Shown in pieces: positions 26,005 to 34,993 of a stretch of 64,000 bases of DNA (its first letter is position 1; every line of letters starts with the position of its first letter). Position numbers and translations under genes: made by a program. A model generated the notes under the pieces. That model saw only the letters and a program-made list of their open reading frames with translations. It ran no database searches and had not been told where the DNA came from. Source of the DNA: Actinomycetes bacterium (GTDB lineage: Bacteria; Actinomycetota; Acidimicrobiia; Acidimicrobiales; Palsa-688); contig JAKCDU010000001.1 in NCBI GenBank assembly GCA_021838445.1, forward strand, positions 136,889 to 200,888. The letters run 5' to 3'.

Positions 26005-27005
26005 AGTGCCGGGTGTGCCGGGAGCCGGCGGTCATCGATGTCCGACGTCACAACGCCGGCTTCTGCGGCACCTGCTTCGTCAAGCACTGCCGGGACCAGG
26101 TCGTTCGGGCCATCGAGTCCTACGCCATGTTCGGGCCTGACGACCGGGTGCTGGTAGCCGTCTCGGGCGGAAAGGACTCGTTGGCTCTCTGGGATCTGCT
26201 GCTCGACCTCGGCTACCGCGCCGACGGGCTCTACATCGGCCTGGGGATCGGCTCGTACTCCGACGAGTCGGGCGGCTACGCCCGCCGGTTCGCGTCGGGG
26301 CGGGGCGCCGGACTGGTGGAGGTGGACCTGCGGGAGTCGTTCGGCTACGACATCCCGGCCGGCGCGGCGGCGGCCCGCCGGGCGCCATGCTCGGCGTGCG
26401 GCCTCTCCAAGCGTCACCTGTTCAACCAGGCGGCCCTGGACGGTGGCTACGACGCCGTCGCGACCGGCCACAATCTCGACGACGAGGCGGCCGTGCTGTT
26501 CGGCAACACCCTGCGGTGGGACGTCGCCTACCTCGGGCGCCAGCACCCCGTCCTGCCGGCCGGCAATGGTTTCGTCCGCAAGGTGAAGCCGTTGGTACGC
26601 CTGGGGGAGCGCGAGATGGCCGCCTACTGCGTACTGAGGGGGATCGACTACATCGTCGAGGAGTGCCCGATGGCCGAGGGCAACCGTCACCTCGGCTACA
26701 AGAACGCCCTCAACGAGATCGAGGACCGTTCGCCCGGCTCCAAGGCGGCCTTCCTGTTCGGGTTCCTGGACCGTATAGCTCCGCTGGTCGCGCCGGTCGC
26801 CGAAGCGGAGCGTGACGGCCTCCACCCCTGTCCGGGATGCGGGTCGCCCACGGTGAGCGAGGTGTGCGCCTTCTGCAAGCTGGTCGAGCGGGCCGGCGGG
26901 CGGGTCGGCCCTACCGAGCATGGGAGCGCCGGCGCTTCGGCCCCGGCCGAGGTGGCGGTAGAGCCGCCCGTCGTGCGGCGCGGCACCGAGCCGGCCCGAC
27001 CGTGA
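26001..27005 (+). CDS. ttuA: TtuA-type tRNA 2-thiolation enzyme
   Basis: A 334-residue PP-loop ATPase of the TtuA/Ncs6 family. N-terminal zinc fingers CRVC and CGTC, PP-loop SGGKDS (residues 55-60), the Fe-S cysteines in [11 protein letters not shown] (Cys130, Cys133) and ECPMAEG (Cys222), TGHNLDDEA, and a C-terminal zinc pair CPGCGSP and CAFC are all present. Such enzymes adenylate a tRNA uridine and replace its 2-oxygen with sulfur using a [4Fe-4S] cluster. The adjacent TtuB-like protein and TrmI point to position 54 of the T-loop. The last 45 residues are low-complexity. Confidence 0.87.
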   Translation: MKCRVCREPAVIDVRRHNAGFCGTCFVKHCRDQVVRAIESYAMFGPDDRVLVAVSGGKDSLALWDLLLDLGYRADGLYIGLGIGSYSDESGGYARRFASGRGAGLVEVDLRESFGYDIPAGAAAARRAPCSACGLSKRHLFNQAALDGGYDAVATGHNLDDEAAVLFGNTLRWDVAYLGRQHPVLPAGNGFVRKVKPLVRLGEREMAAYCVLRGIDYIVEECPMAEGNRHLGYKNALNEIEDRSPGSKAAFLFGFLDRIAPLVAPVAEAERDGLHPCPGCGSPTVSEVCAFCKLVERAGGRVGPTEHGSAGASAPAEVAVEPPVVRRGTEPARP

Positions 27006-27898
27006 GCCGCCACTTCCGCGCCGGGGAGCGGATCCTGCTCTTCGACTCCAAGGGCAGGCGCTACCTCGTGACCCTGGCGGGTGGGGGGGAATTCCACACC
27101 CACTCCGGCCCGGTGGACCACGACGTCTTGATCGGGGCGCCGGAGGGAACCACCGTCAGGTCCAGCCGCGGGGCCCGCTACGTGGCGGTCCGGCCGACCC
27201 TCGCCGAGGTAGTGCTCAAGATGCCTCGTGGCGCCCAGGTGATCTATCCCAAGGATCTGGGTCCCATCCTGATCATGGCCGATGTGTTCCCCGGGGCGCG
27301 GGTCTTCGAGTCGGGCCTGGGCTCGGGGGCCCTGTCGATGACGCTGCTGCGGGCCGGAGCGGTAGTCACCGGCTACGAGTTGAGGGAGGATTTCGCGGCG
27401 CGGGCCCAGGCCAACGTGGCCGGGTTCCTCGGTCCCGAGGCCCTCGAGCGCTACCAGGTGACGGTGCGCGACGCCTACGAGGGCATCGACGAGCAGGACT
27501 TCGACCGGATGGTGCTCGACCTGCCCGAGCCTTGGCGGCTGGTGAAGGCCGCCGAATCGGCCCTGCGCCCGGGTGGCATCCTGGTCTCCTACCTGCCCAC
27601 CATCGGCCAGGTGAGCACCCTGCGCGACACCCTGGCGCGAAGTGGCTTCGGCATGGCCGAGACGGTCGAGATCCTGCAGCGGGGCTGGCACGTCGAGGGG
27701 CAGTCGGTGCGCCCCGACCACCGCATGGTGGCCCACACCGGTTTCCTCACCTCGGCCCGTCTCCTGGCCCCCGCCGGGTCGGAAGGCGACCCCGGCGACC
27801 CCGGCGACCCTGGCGACCCTGGTGAAACCGGCGACCCCGTCGAAGCGCTCGACGCCATCGACGGCGTCGAGCCGGCCCGGCCCGCCGAGCAGGGCTGA
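27002..27898 (+). CDS. trmI: tRNA (adenine-58-N1)-methyltransferase TrmI
   Basis: A 298-residue SAM-dependent methyltransferase. The N-terminal beta domain (FRAGERILLFDSKGRRYLVTL) precedes the Rossmann fold with the SAM motif FESGLGSGALSMTLLRAGA and DRMVLDLPEPW. It makes m1A58 in the tRNA T-loop. GTG 27002 overlaps the ttuA stop (GTGA). The C-terminus has a slippage-prone GDPGDPGDPGDPGETGDP repeat absent from the catalytic domain. In actinobacteria trmI is often upstream of mpa, as here. Confidence 0.92.
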   Translation: MSRHFRAGERILLFDSKGRRYLVTLAGGGEFHTHSGPVDHDVLIGAPEGTTVRSSRGARYVAVRPTLAEVVLKMPRGAQVIYPKDLGPILIMADVFPGARVFESGLGSGALSMTLLRAGAVVTGYELREDFAARAQANVAGFLGPEALERYQVTVRDAYEGIDEQDFDRMVLDLPEPWRLVKAAESALRPGGILVSYLPTIGQVSTLRDTLARSGFGMAETVEILQRGWHVEGQSVRPDHRMVAHTGFLTSARLLAPAGSEGDPGDPGDPGDPGETGDPVEALDAIDGVEPARPAEQG

Positions 27899-27924
27899 CG
27901 GTCGGGTAGGCAGGGCACGGGTAG

Positions 27925-29100
27925 ATGGACACCCTCGATCTGGTGATCCTCGGCGTCGCCGTAATGGCCGCCGTGGGGGGTTACCGTCTCGGCTTTCTCG
28001 CCCGGGTGATCTCCTGGCTGGGGATGGCCCTGGGCGTCTATCTGGCGGTGAAGCTGCTGCCCACCGTCGTCTCCCACCTGAGCAACAGCTCGCCCACCAC
28101 GCTGCTGGTCGTGGCGGTGGTGATCCTGGTGGGTGGCGCCATGGTCGGCCAGGCGGTGGGCCTGCTCGCCGGAGGGCAGCTCCACCGGATTCTGCCCCTC
28201 GGACCGGTTCGCCTCGTTGACCGGGTGGTGGGCGCCGTGGTCGGGGCGGCGGGGGTGTTCGCCATCCTCTGGCTGCTGATCCCCTCCCTCGCCCAGGTTT
28301 CGGGATGGCCCTCCCGGGCCGTCATCGGGTCTTCCATCTCCCGTCTGGTGTCGCGGGACCTCCCGCCGCCGCCGTCGGCGCTGCAGCTTCTGCGCCGCGT
28401 CATCGGCAACGGAAATCCCGAAGTGTTCGCGGTTCTCCAACCCAACCGGGCCTCCGGGCCGCCGCCGGCCAATATCCCGCTCAGTCAGGCGGTCGCGGCT
28501 GACGTCCAGTCCTCCACAGTGAAGGTCCAGGGCCAGGCCTGCGGGCAGATCATCGAGGGGAGCGGCTTCGCCGTCGGGACCGACCTGGTCGTGACCAACG
28601 CCCACGTGGTGGCCGGTGAGCCCATCGGAGCCACGTCGGTGCTTCTCCCCTCGGGTACCACCGCAGCGGCGAGAGTGGTCATGTACGACCCCAACCTGGA
28701 CCTGGCCCTGCTCGCGGTGCCGCATCTGGGTGAGGCCCCGCTGCCCATCGCCAACCCCAGCCTCGGCCAGCTGGGCGCGGTGTTCGGTCACCCCGAGGGG
28801 GTGGACCAGGTGAGAATCGCCCCGGCGCAGGTCTCGACCAAGGAGAACGCGACCGGTCCCGACATCTACGACACCCACAACGTCCAGAGGGCCATTCTGG
28901 TGCTGGCCGCCTCGCTGGCCCACGGGGACTCGGGCGGTGCGCTGGTCGACACCTCCGGGCAGGTCATCGGGGTGGCTTTCGCCATATCGGCCAACTCGCC
29001 GGGCACGGCTTACGCCATCGACTCGAGCGAGTTGCGCCAGGCCCTCACCGAGCCGAGGAATCCCGACGCTTCCACCGGGCGCTGCCTGATCAGCGGTTGA
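27925..29100 (+). CDS. MarP-like membrane serine protease
   Basis: A 391-residue protein with four N-terminal transmembrane helices of the colicin V production/CvpA type (residues about 1-125), then a periplasmic trypsin-like protease domain. The catalytic triad is visible: TNAHVV (His227), DPNLDLALL (Asp259) and GDSGGALVD (Ser336). Cys residues at QGQACG and GRCLISG could form the disulfide reported for mycobacterial MarP, which supports acid and oxidative stress survival. ATG 27925 lies 26 nt after trmI. Confidence 0.88.
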   Translation: MDTLDLVILGVAVMAAVGGYRLGFLARVISWLGMALGVYLAVKLLPTVVSHLSNSSPTTLLVVAVVILVGGAMVGQAVGLLAGGQLHRILPLGPVRLVDRVVGAVVGAAGVFAILWLLIPSLAQVSGWPSRAVIGSSISRLVSRDLPPPPSALQLLRRVIGNGNPEVFAVLQPNRASGPPPANIPLSQAVAADVQSSTVKVQGQACGQIIEGSGFAVGTDLVVTNAHVVAGEPIGATSVLLPSGTTAAARVVMYDPNLDLALLAVPHLGEAPLPIANPSLGQLGAVFGHPEGVDQVRIAPAQVSTKENATGPDIYDTHNVQRAILVLAASLAHGDSGGALVDTSGQVIGVAFAISANSPGTAYAIDSSELRQALTEPRNPDASTGRCLISG

Positions 29101-29303
29101 CGCCCGGGATGCCGACGGTCCTGCCCTGGGACACGGGTCTCTGAGACATGCACCCCTGAGACCTTCGCCCCTCAGACACGGGTAGTCACCGGGGCGCCAA
29201 CCAGAGGCCCGGTCTTGGTGGACTCACTCGTATGAGACCGTCCGTCAGGCGGTCCGGGGCGTTTCGACGGCCCGGCCATCAGGCGGCCGGGGTCAGCGCG
29301 GTG
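29101..29303. other. Intergenic region with short direct repeats between convergent genes
   Basis: No gene is evident in these 203 bases. GACACGGGT occurs at 29130 and 29175, and CTGAGAC at 29141 and 29157. A second imperfect hairpin lies near 29235-29255. The region probably holds terminators for the convergent protease and ferredoxin genes. Confidence 0.5.
29271..29291. terminator. Hairpin between marP-like and ferredoxin genes
   Basis: The arms CCCGGCC (29271-29277) and GGCCGGG (29285-29291) make a 7-bp stem with a 7-nt loop, placed just past the ferredoxin stop on the minus strand. It lacks a T-tract, so function as a terminator is plausible only. Confidence 0.4.
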
Positions 29304-29537
29304 TTACTCCTCGATGAAGATGCACTCGCCGGGGCACTCCTCGGCGGCTTCCTTGGTGGCGTCCTCCATGCCATCCGGCACGACCGCCAGCCCATCGTGG
29401 CCGCCGGGGCTGTCGAACACCTTGTCACCCTCCTTGACATAGGAGAGCCCATCGTCGAGGAGCGTGAAGACTGCAGGAGCGATCTCCTCACAGAGGCCGT
29501 CACCGGTGCAGAGATCCTGGTCGATCCAAACCTTCAT
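29304..29537 (-). CDS. Ferredoxin ([3Fe-4S] type)
   Basis: A 77-residue acidic ferredoxin: MKVWIDQDLCTGDGLCEEIAP with Cys10 and Cys16, and ECPGECIFIEE at the C-terminus. The Cys-x5-Cys spacing with Gly/Asp at the usual second-cysteine position, plus CP near the end, indicates a single [3Fe-4S] (or 3Fe/4Fe interconvertible) cluster as in actinobacterial P450-associated ferredoxins. No P450 is near. It is divergent from mpa and often sits beside it in Acidimicrobiia-like genomes (recollection, not verified). Confidence 0.88.
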   Translation of the reverse strand: MKVWIDQDLCTGDGLCEEIAPAVFTLLDDGLSYVKEGDKVFDSPGGHDGLAVVPDGMEDATKEAAEECPGECIFIEE

Positions 29538-29767
29538 CGCTGGCTTTGCCTCGCATTCGGGACTACTAGGGGGCAGGAAGATGGCCGCTCGTGCGGTCTA
29601 ACCGTTCAAGTGTATCGGCCGAAGGTATCGATGGCCGTAGAGCAGTGTCAAACATTGCTCGCCGGGCCGGATCGACCCGGACCGGCGCGAGGGTAATGGC
29701 CGCCACTACCCGGGGGATCGGGGTAAGGTCCGCTACGGGCCAAGCCTGAGACAGGGAGGTGTTCCCT

Positions 29768-31567
29768 TTGAGCGATAGTCCTTTCGACGGCGGTACGGAG
29801 CGGCCGGTCCGCTCCGCAGCGAGCCGCAACCCCGATGGGGAGATGGAGCTGGAGGACCTCCGAGAGCACGCCCGCGCTCTCGAGGACGAGCTCATGGCCC
29901 TGCGCCGACGTATCCAGGACGCGCCCAAGCGGGTGCGCACCCTGGAGGAGAAGCTGCTCGAGACCAAGGGGCAGCTGCAGCAGGCCATCTCCCAGAACGA
30001 GCGTCTGACCTTCACCCTCCGGGAGGCCCGCGAGCACATCGCCGCCCTTCGCGAAGAGGTGGACAAGCTCACCCAGCCCCCTTCGGCCTATGGGACCTTC
30101 CTGGCCCACAACGACGACGGCACGGTGGATGTGTTCTCCGGGGGGCGCAAGATGCGCGTCGCTCTGCACCCCGAACTGGCCGAGTTGGCGGGTAGCCTCG
30201 AGCGGGGCGCGGAAGTCGTGCTCAACGAGTCCCTGAACGTCGTCCTGGCCCGGGCCGGGGAGAAGTCCGGCGAGATCGTGACCCTGAAGGAAATGCTCGA
30301 GGACGGCCGGGCCGTCATCGTCGGGCGGGCCGACGAGGAGCGGGTGGTCGAATTGGCCGCCCCGCTGGTCGGCACCCGGCTGCGGGCCGGGGACTCGGTG
30401 CTGATGGACTCGCGCACCGGGCTCCTGCTGGAGAAGCTCCCCCGTCCTGAGGTCGAGGAGCTGGTGCTCGAGGAGGTCCCCGACATCTCCTACGCCGACG
30501 TCGGAGGTCTCGACCAGCAGATCGAGGCCATCACCGACGCCGTCGAGCTGCCCTTCCTGCACCGGGACCTCTTCGTGGAGCACAAGCTTCCGGCGCCCAA
30601 GGGCATCTTGCTCTACGGTCCCCCCGGCTGCGGCAAGACCCTCATCGCCAAGGCGGTGGCCAACTCTTTGGCCAAGAAGGTGTCGGAGGTGACCGGCGAC
30701 CGGGCGGCGCGCAGCTACTTCCTGAACATCAAGGGTCCCGAGCTGCTCAACAAGTACGTGGGCGAGACCGAGCGCCAGATCCGACTGGTCTTCCAGCGGG
30801 CCCGGGAGAAGAGCGAAGAGGGCGTCCCGGTGATCGTCTTCTTCGACGAGATGGACTCCCTGTTCCGCACCCGCGGCACCGGGATCAGCTCGGACATGGA
30901 GTCGACCATCGTCCCTCAGCTGCTCGCCGAGATAGACGGTGTCGAGACCCTCCGCAACGTGATCGTGATCGGCGCGTCCAACCGGGAGGACCTCATCGAC
31001 CCGGCCATCCTGCGCCCCGGCCGTCTGGACGTGAAGATCAAGATCGAGCGACCCGGGCGCGAGGCCGCCCAGCAGATCTTCGGCCGCTACCTCACTTCCG
31101 ACCTGCCCCTCGACGCCCGGGAGGTCGAGGAGCTCGGCGGCGGCGACCGGGACAAGGCTGTCCGGGGGATGATCGAGAAGACCGTGGCCGAGATGTACCG
31201 CGACGACGAGTCCAACCAGTTCCTCGAGGTCACCTACCAGAACGGTGACAAGGAGATCATGTACTACAAGGACTTCGCGTCCGGTGCCATGATCGAGAAC
31301 ATCGTTCGTCGGGCCAAGAAACTGGCCATCAAGCGGGTCATCGCCGGCGACACCCCCGGGATCTGCACCCAGGACCTCCTCGACTCGATCCGCCAGGAGT
31401 ACAAGGAGCACGAGGATCTGCCCAACACGACCAACCCCGACGACTGGGCCAAGATCTCCGGCAAGAAGGGCGAGCGCATCGTCTACATCCGGACCATCAT
31501 GTCCCAGGGCGACGAGACCACCGGCGGGCGTTCCATCGAGCGGGTCGCCACGGGCCAGTATCTGTAG
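29768..31567 (+). CDS. mpa: Proteasome-associated AAA ATPase Mpa/ARC
   Basis: A 599-residue ring ATPase that unfolds pupylated proteins and feeds them to the 20S proteasome. Residues about 20-90 form the coiled coil that captures Pup, then tandem OB domains, then the AAA module with Walker A GPPGCGKT (284-291) and Walker [11 protein letters not shown] (acidic pair 360-361). The C-terminal GQYL is the docking motif for the proteasome alpha ring. TTG 29768 is chosen: GGGAGGTG ends 7 nt upstream; GTG 29759 lies within that Shine-Dalgarno. It starts the proteasome cluster. Confidence 0.95.
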   Translation: MSDSPFDGGTERPVRSAASRNPDGEMELEDLREHARALEDELMALRRRIQDAPKRVRTLEEKLLETKGQLQQAISQNERLTFTLREAREHIAALREEVDKLTQPPSAYGTFLAHNDDGTVDVFSGGRKMRVALHPELAELAGSLERGAEVVLNESLNVVLARAGEKSGEIVTLKEMLEDGRAVIVGRADEERVVELAAPLVGTRLRAGDSVLMDSRTGLLLEKLPRPEVEELVLEEVPDISYADVGGLDQQIEAITDAVELPFLHRDLFVEHKLPAPKGILLYGPPGCGKTLIAKAVANSLAKKVSEVTGDRAARSYFLNIKGPELLNKYVGETERQIRLVFQRAREKSEEGVPVIVFFDEMDSLFRTRGTGISSDMESTIVPQLLAEIDGVETLRNVIVIGASNREDLIDPAILRPGRLDVKIKIERPGREAAQQIFGRYLTSDLPLDAREVEELGGGDRDKAVRGMIEKTVAEMYRDDESNQFLEVTYQNGDKEIMYYKDFASGAMIENIVRRAKKLAIKRVIAGDTPGICTQDLLDSIRQEYKEHEDLPNTTNPDDWAKISGKKGERIVYIRTIMSQGDETTGGRSIERVATGQYL

Positions 31568-31728
31568 CGCCCGGTCAGCCAATAGGTCCTGCCCCGAGGA
31601 TAAGGTCGGCCTGTGATCCGAAGGACGCCAAGGCCCCGACGGGCTCCCGCCAGCCGGCGGTCGGTCCCGCCCGGACGTCCCCCGGCCGCCACGCGGCGCG
31701 CCCACTGGTCCGTTCCTGGGAGGGCGCC

Positions 31729-33228
31729 ATGGCCATCGTAAAGGTCCTCGGCATGGAGACCGAGTTCGGGATCATCATCCGGGGCTCGGCCGATCCCAAC
31801 CCCATTGCCGCCTCGTCCACCCTCATCAACGCCTACGTGGCCGAGTTGAGCCGGAGGGTGGCCTGGGACTTCGAAGACGAGTCGCCGGGCCGTGACGCCC
31901 GCGGGTTCGCCCGGGAGGGTTCGATGCCGCCCGAGGTGGAGACCCATCTGGTCAACGCCGTGCTCACCAATGGGGCCCGCTACTACGTCGATCACGCCCA
32001 CCCCGAGTACTCGACCCCGGAGTGCTCGAACGTCTACGAGGTGATCCGCTACGACAAGGCGGGGGAGTTGATCCTGGCCGACTCCATCCAGGCCGCGTCC
32101 CGTGCTCTGCCGCCGGGCCAGAGCCTGGTCGTGCTGAAGAACAACTCCGATGGCAAGGGCAACTCCTACGGGACCCACGAGAACTACCTGATGGACCGGT
32201 CGGTTCCTTTTTCCCGGATCGTCAGCCACGTGATGCCCCACTTCGTCTCCCGCCAGATCTTCACCGGCGCCGGGAAGGTGGGCAGCGAGGCGCCCAGCAC
32301 GGGCCGCGACCCCATCGAATTCCAGATCACGCAGCGGGCCGACTTCTTCGAGGAGGAGGTCGGCCTCGAGACCACCCTCAAGCGACCGATCGTCAACACC
32401 CGCGACGAGCCTCACTGCGACGCCCACAAATACCGCCGGCTCCACGTGATCGTCGGCGACGCCAACATGTCCGAGGTCGCCAACTTCTTGAAGATGGGTA
32501 CCACCGCGTTGGTGCTGTCCATGATCGAAGACGACTGGTTCGCCCGGGCCAATCGGGACTTCTCCATGCAGTCGCCGGTCGCGGCCATGCGCCGGGTGTC
32601 CTACGACCTCAGCCTGAGCGAACCCCTCGAGATGGCCGACGGGCGCACCATGACGGCCCTCGAGATGCAATGGGAGCACCTGGATCTGGCCAAGAAGTAC
32701 TCAGAGGTGGTGGGGCTCGACGCGGTGGGCGGCGAGGACATCGGTCAGGACATCCTGAGGCGCTGGGAGCAGACCCTCGGCGCCCTCGAATCAGATCCCA
32801 TGTCGCTGGCCCAGCAGCTCGACTGGGTGGCCAAGTACCGCCTGATCGGCGCCTACCGGGATCGCCACGGCCTGTCCTGGCAGGACCACAAACTGGCGGC
32901 CATGGATCTCCAGTACCACGACATCAACCCGGCCCGATCCCTCTTCGCCCGCCTCGGGATGGAGAGGATGCTCGACTCCGACGAGGTTCGGCGGTCGGTG
33001 AGCGAGCCGCCCGAGACGACCCGGGCCTACTTCAGGGGCAAGTGCCTCCAGAGGTGGGCCTCGGCCATAGCCGCCGCCAACTGGGATTCGGTGGTCTTCG
33101 ACCTCGGCGGGGATCCCCTCCGCCGGGTCCCCATGATGGAACCACTAAGAGGCACGCGGGCCCATGTCGAAGAATTGCTGGGTAGCGTGTCCAGTCCAGC
33201 CGAGTTGCTCGAGCGTCTGGGCTCGTAA
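31729..33228 (+). CDS. dop: Pup deamidase/depupylase Dop
   Basis: A 499-residue glutamine-synthetase-fold enzyme that converts the C-terminal Gln of Pup to Glu and removes Pup from conjugates. It shows GMETEFGIII (nucleotide/metal site), YYVDHAHPEYSTPECSN with the catalytic Asp, KNNSDGKGNSYGTHENY, and the Dop-specific loop around SPGRDARGFAREGS near residues 52-65, which separates it from PafA. ATG 31729 is preceded by GGGAGGGCGCC. The 161 bases after mpa hold no gene and probably its promoter. Confidence 0.95.
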   Translation: MAIVKVLGMETEFGIIIRGSADPNPIAASSTLINAYVAELSRRVAWDFEDESPGRDARGFAREGSMPPEVETHLVNAVLTNGARYYVDHAHPEYSTPECSNVYEVIRYDKAGELILADSIQAASRALPPGQSLVVLKNNSDGKGNSYGTHENYLMDRSVPFSRIVSHVMPHFVSRQIFTGAGKVGSEAPSTGRDPIEFQITQRADFFEEEVGLETTLKRPIVNTRDEPHCDAHKYRRLHVIVGDANMSEVANFLKMGTTALVLSMIEDDWFARANRDFSMQSPVAAMRRVSYDLSLSEPLEMADGRTMTALEMQWEHLDLAKKYSEVVGLDAVGGEDIGQDILRRWEQTLGALESDPMSLAQQLDWVAKYRLIGAYRDRHGLSWQDHKLAAMDLQYHDINPARSLFARLGMERMLDSDEVRRSVSEPPETTRAYFRGKCLQRWASAIAAANWDSVVFDLGGDPLRRVPMMEPLRGTRAHVEELLGSVSSPAELLERLGS

Positions 33229-33245
33229 GAGAAGAGGCATTGCGA

Positions 33246-33443
33246 ATGGCAGAGCGAGAACAGATCAAGAAGTCCGCACCGGCCCGTACCGAGGAGACCG
33301 GGGTCGAGGAGGTTCCGACCTCCAACAAGAAGGGCGAGGAGCTCAAAGCCGAGCTCGACGACCTCCTCGACGAGATCGATGAGGTCCTGGAGGAGAACGC
33401 CGAGGAGTTCGTGCGCAGCTACGTCCAGAAGGGTGGTCAGTAA
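33246..33443 (+). CDS. pup: Prokaryotic ubiquitin-like protein Pup
   Basis: A 65-residue, largely disordered protein tag. It has the helical Mpa-binding stretch (KGEELKAELDDLLDEIDEVL) and the conserved end EEFVRSYVQKGGQ. The final Gln must be deamidated by Dop before PafA can ligate Pup to lysines. ATG 33246 lies 17 nt after dop with AGAGG upstream. The N-terminal half is shorter and more charged than in mycobacteria but otherwise ordinary. Confidence 0.95.
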   Translation: MAEREQIKKSAPARTEETGVEEVPTSNKKGEELKAELDDLLDEIDEVLEENAEEFVRSYVQKGGQ

Positions 33444-33457
33444 CGCACCCGGCCCGG

Positions 33458-33463
33458 TAGGGT
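33458..33463 (+). promoter_or_regulatory. Candidate -10 box TAGGGT before prcB
   Basis: TAGGGT is followed by a 10-nt spacer and ATG 33474, with no Shine-Dalgarno. The proteasome core genes may therefore have a promoter separate from dop-pup. Confidence 0.4.
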
Positions 33464-33473
33464 TTCGGGTTCT

Positions 33474-34271
33474 ATGAGCCTTCCGATGTTCGACCCGACA
33501 GAGGCCCCGGGTCCCAGCTTCACCGACGTCCTGCGTCGAGTGGGCTTGGACCCCTTCGCCCCGGTCCAGCAGGCGGCCGGCGGCGCTCCTTTCGAGATCC
33601 GCCACGGGACCACCATCGTGGCTCTGCGCTACGCCGACGGAGTGGTGATGGCGGGGGACCGACGGGCCACCGCCGGGTCCTCCATCGCCCATCGAGCCAT
33701 GGATAAGGTCCATCCCGCCGACCGCCACAGCGGGGTTGCCATCGCCGGGGCGGCCGGGCCGGCCATGGAGATGGTGAAGCTGTTCCAGCTCCAGCTGGAG
33801 CACTACGAGAAGGTGGAAGGCTCGGCGCTGAGCCTGGAGGGTAAGGCCAACCAGCTGTCGCAGATGGTGCGCTCCAACCTCGGGATGGCCATGCAGGGCT
33901 TCGTGGTGGTGCCCCTCTTCGCCGGGTTCGACCTGCGCCGGGGAGTCGGGCGCATCTACTCCTACGATCCCACCGGTGGACGCTACGAGGAGACCGACTT
34001 TCACGCCGACGGCTCCGGCGGGCGTGATGCCCGCACGACCATAAAGCTCGGGTGGCGGCCTGATCTGGAGCGCCACGAGGCCGTCGAGTTGGCCGTTCGG
34101 GCCCTCTGGAACGCCGCCGACGAGGACTCGGCGACGGGCGGGCCGGACACGGCCCGGGGTATCTACCCGACCGTCGCCACCATCACCGATTCCGGTTTCG
34201 AGTACCTCCCCCGTGACGAGGTGGCCGACCGGTTCGCAGCGGTGCTGAGCACCGGGGAGGCGCTCCAATGA
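33474..34271 (+). CDS. prcB: 20S proteasome beta subunit
   Basis: A 265-residue precursor of the catalytic beta subunit. A propeptide of about 45 residues ends at EIRHG, followed by the N-terminal nucleophile sequence [21 protein letters not shown]; autocleavage should free Thr46. The remaining NTN-hydrolase fold is intact, with the lysine in DKVHPADRH. It degrades Pup-tagged proteins unfolded by Mpa. Its TGA overlaps prcA (ATGA). Confidence 0.95.
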   Translation: MSLPMFDPTEAPGPSFTDVLRRVGLDPFAPVQQAAGGAPFEIRHGTTIVALRYADGVVMAGDRRATAGSSIAHRAMDKVHPADRHSGVAIAGAAGPAMEMVKLFQLQLEHYEKVEGSALSLEGKANQLSQMVRSNLGMAMQGFVVVPLFAGFDLRRGVGRIYSYDPTGGRYEETDFHADGSGGRDARTTIKLGWRPDLERHEAVELAVRALWNAADEDSATGGPDTARGIYPTVATITDSGFEYLPRDEVADRFAAVLSTGEALQ

Positions 34272-34954
34272 GCATGCCGTTCTACGTCGCTCCCGAGCAG
34301 TTCATGAAGGACAAGGCGGACTTCGCCCGGAAGAACATCGCCCGGGGTCGCCCGTTGGTCGCCGTCGTCTACGCCGACGGCATCCTGATCTGCGCCGAGA
34401 ACCAGTCCAAGAGCCTCCACAAGGTGAGCGAGATCTACGACCGGATCGCCTTCGCCGGCGTCGGCCGGTACAACGAATTCGATTCGCTGCGCCGGGCCGG
34501 GGTGCAGCACGCCGACGTCAAGGGCTACCAGTTCAGCCGGGAGGACGTCGACGCCCGATCCCTCGCCAATCTCTACGCCCAGTACATGGGCAACGTGTTC
34601 ACCCACGACATGAAGCCTCTCGAGGTCGAGATCCTGGTGGCCGAGGTAGGCGCCGATCCGGGGGGCGACCAGCTGTTCCACATCCTCTACGACGGGTCGG
34701 TGGTCGACGAGGACCGCTACTCCGTGCTCGGCGGTGAGGCCGAGGCCATATCGGGGCGGCTGGAGGAGGGCTTCGAGTCGACATGGTCGCTCGACGTAGC
34801 CATCCGCCGGGCGGCCAAGGCCCTCGCCGGTGACCGGGAACTGGTGTCGTCCGACCTCGAGGTGGCGGTGCTCCTGCGCTCCGACGGCCGGCGGGCCTTC
34901 CGGCGCATCGACGACGCCGTGGTGGTCGGCGCCCTCGGGGTTACCGCTTCGTAG
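34268..34954 (+). CDS. prcA: 20S proteasome alpha subunit
   Basis: A 228-residue alpha subunit that forms the outer rings and gate of the 20S core. It begins [35 protein letters not shown], with the alpha-type N-terminal helix, and lacks a nucleophile Thr. It overlaps prcB, ensuring equal synthesis. Only one alpha and one beta gene are present, as in mycobacteria. Confidence 0.95.
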   Translation: MSMPFYVAPEQFMKDKADFARKNIARGRPLVAVVYADGILICAENQSKSLHKVSEIYDRIAFAGVGRYNEFDSLRRAGVQHADVKGYQFSREDVDARSLANLYAQYMGNVFTHDMKPLEVEILVAEVGADPGGDQLFHILYDGSVVDEDRYSVLGGEAEAISGRLEEGFESTWSLDVAIRRAAKALAGDRELVSSDLEVAVLLRSDGRRAFRRIDDAVVVGALGVTAS

Positions 34955-34961
34955 TCCGACG

Positions 34962-34985
34962 GCCCGCTCCGGGTGACCGGCGGGC
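34962..34985. terminator. Hairpin between convergent prcA and symporter genes
   Basis: GCCCGC (34962-34967) pairs with GCGGGC (34980-34985) around a 12-nt loop that can itself pair CCGG with CCGG. It occupies the 39-base space between the two convergent stops. No T-run is present. Confidence 0.4.
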
Positions 34986-34993
34986 GTTGATCC

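Noticed and set aside
27781-27840. GDP repeat at the TrmI C-terminus as a functional domain
   Set aside because: It follows the complete methyltransferase fold and looks like simple codon slippage.
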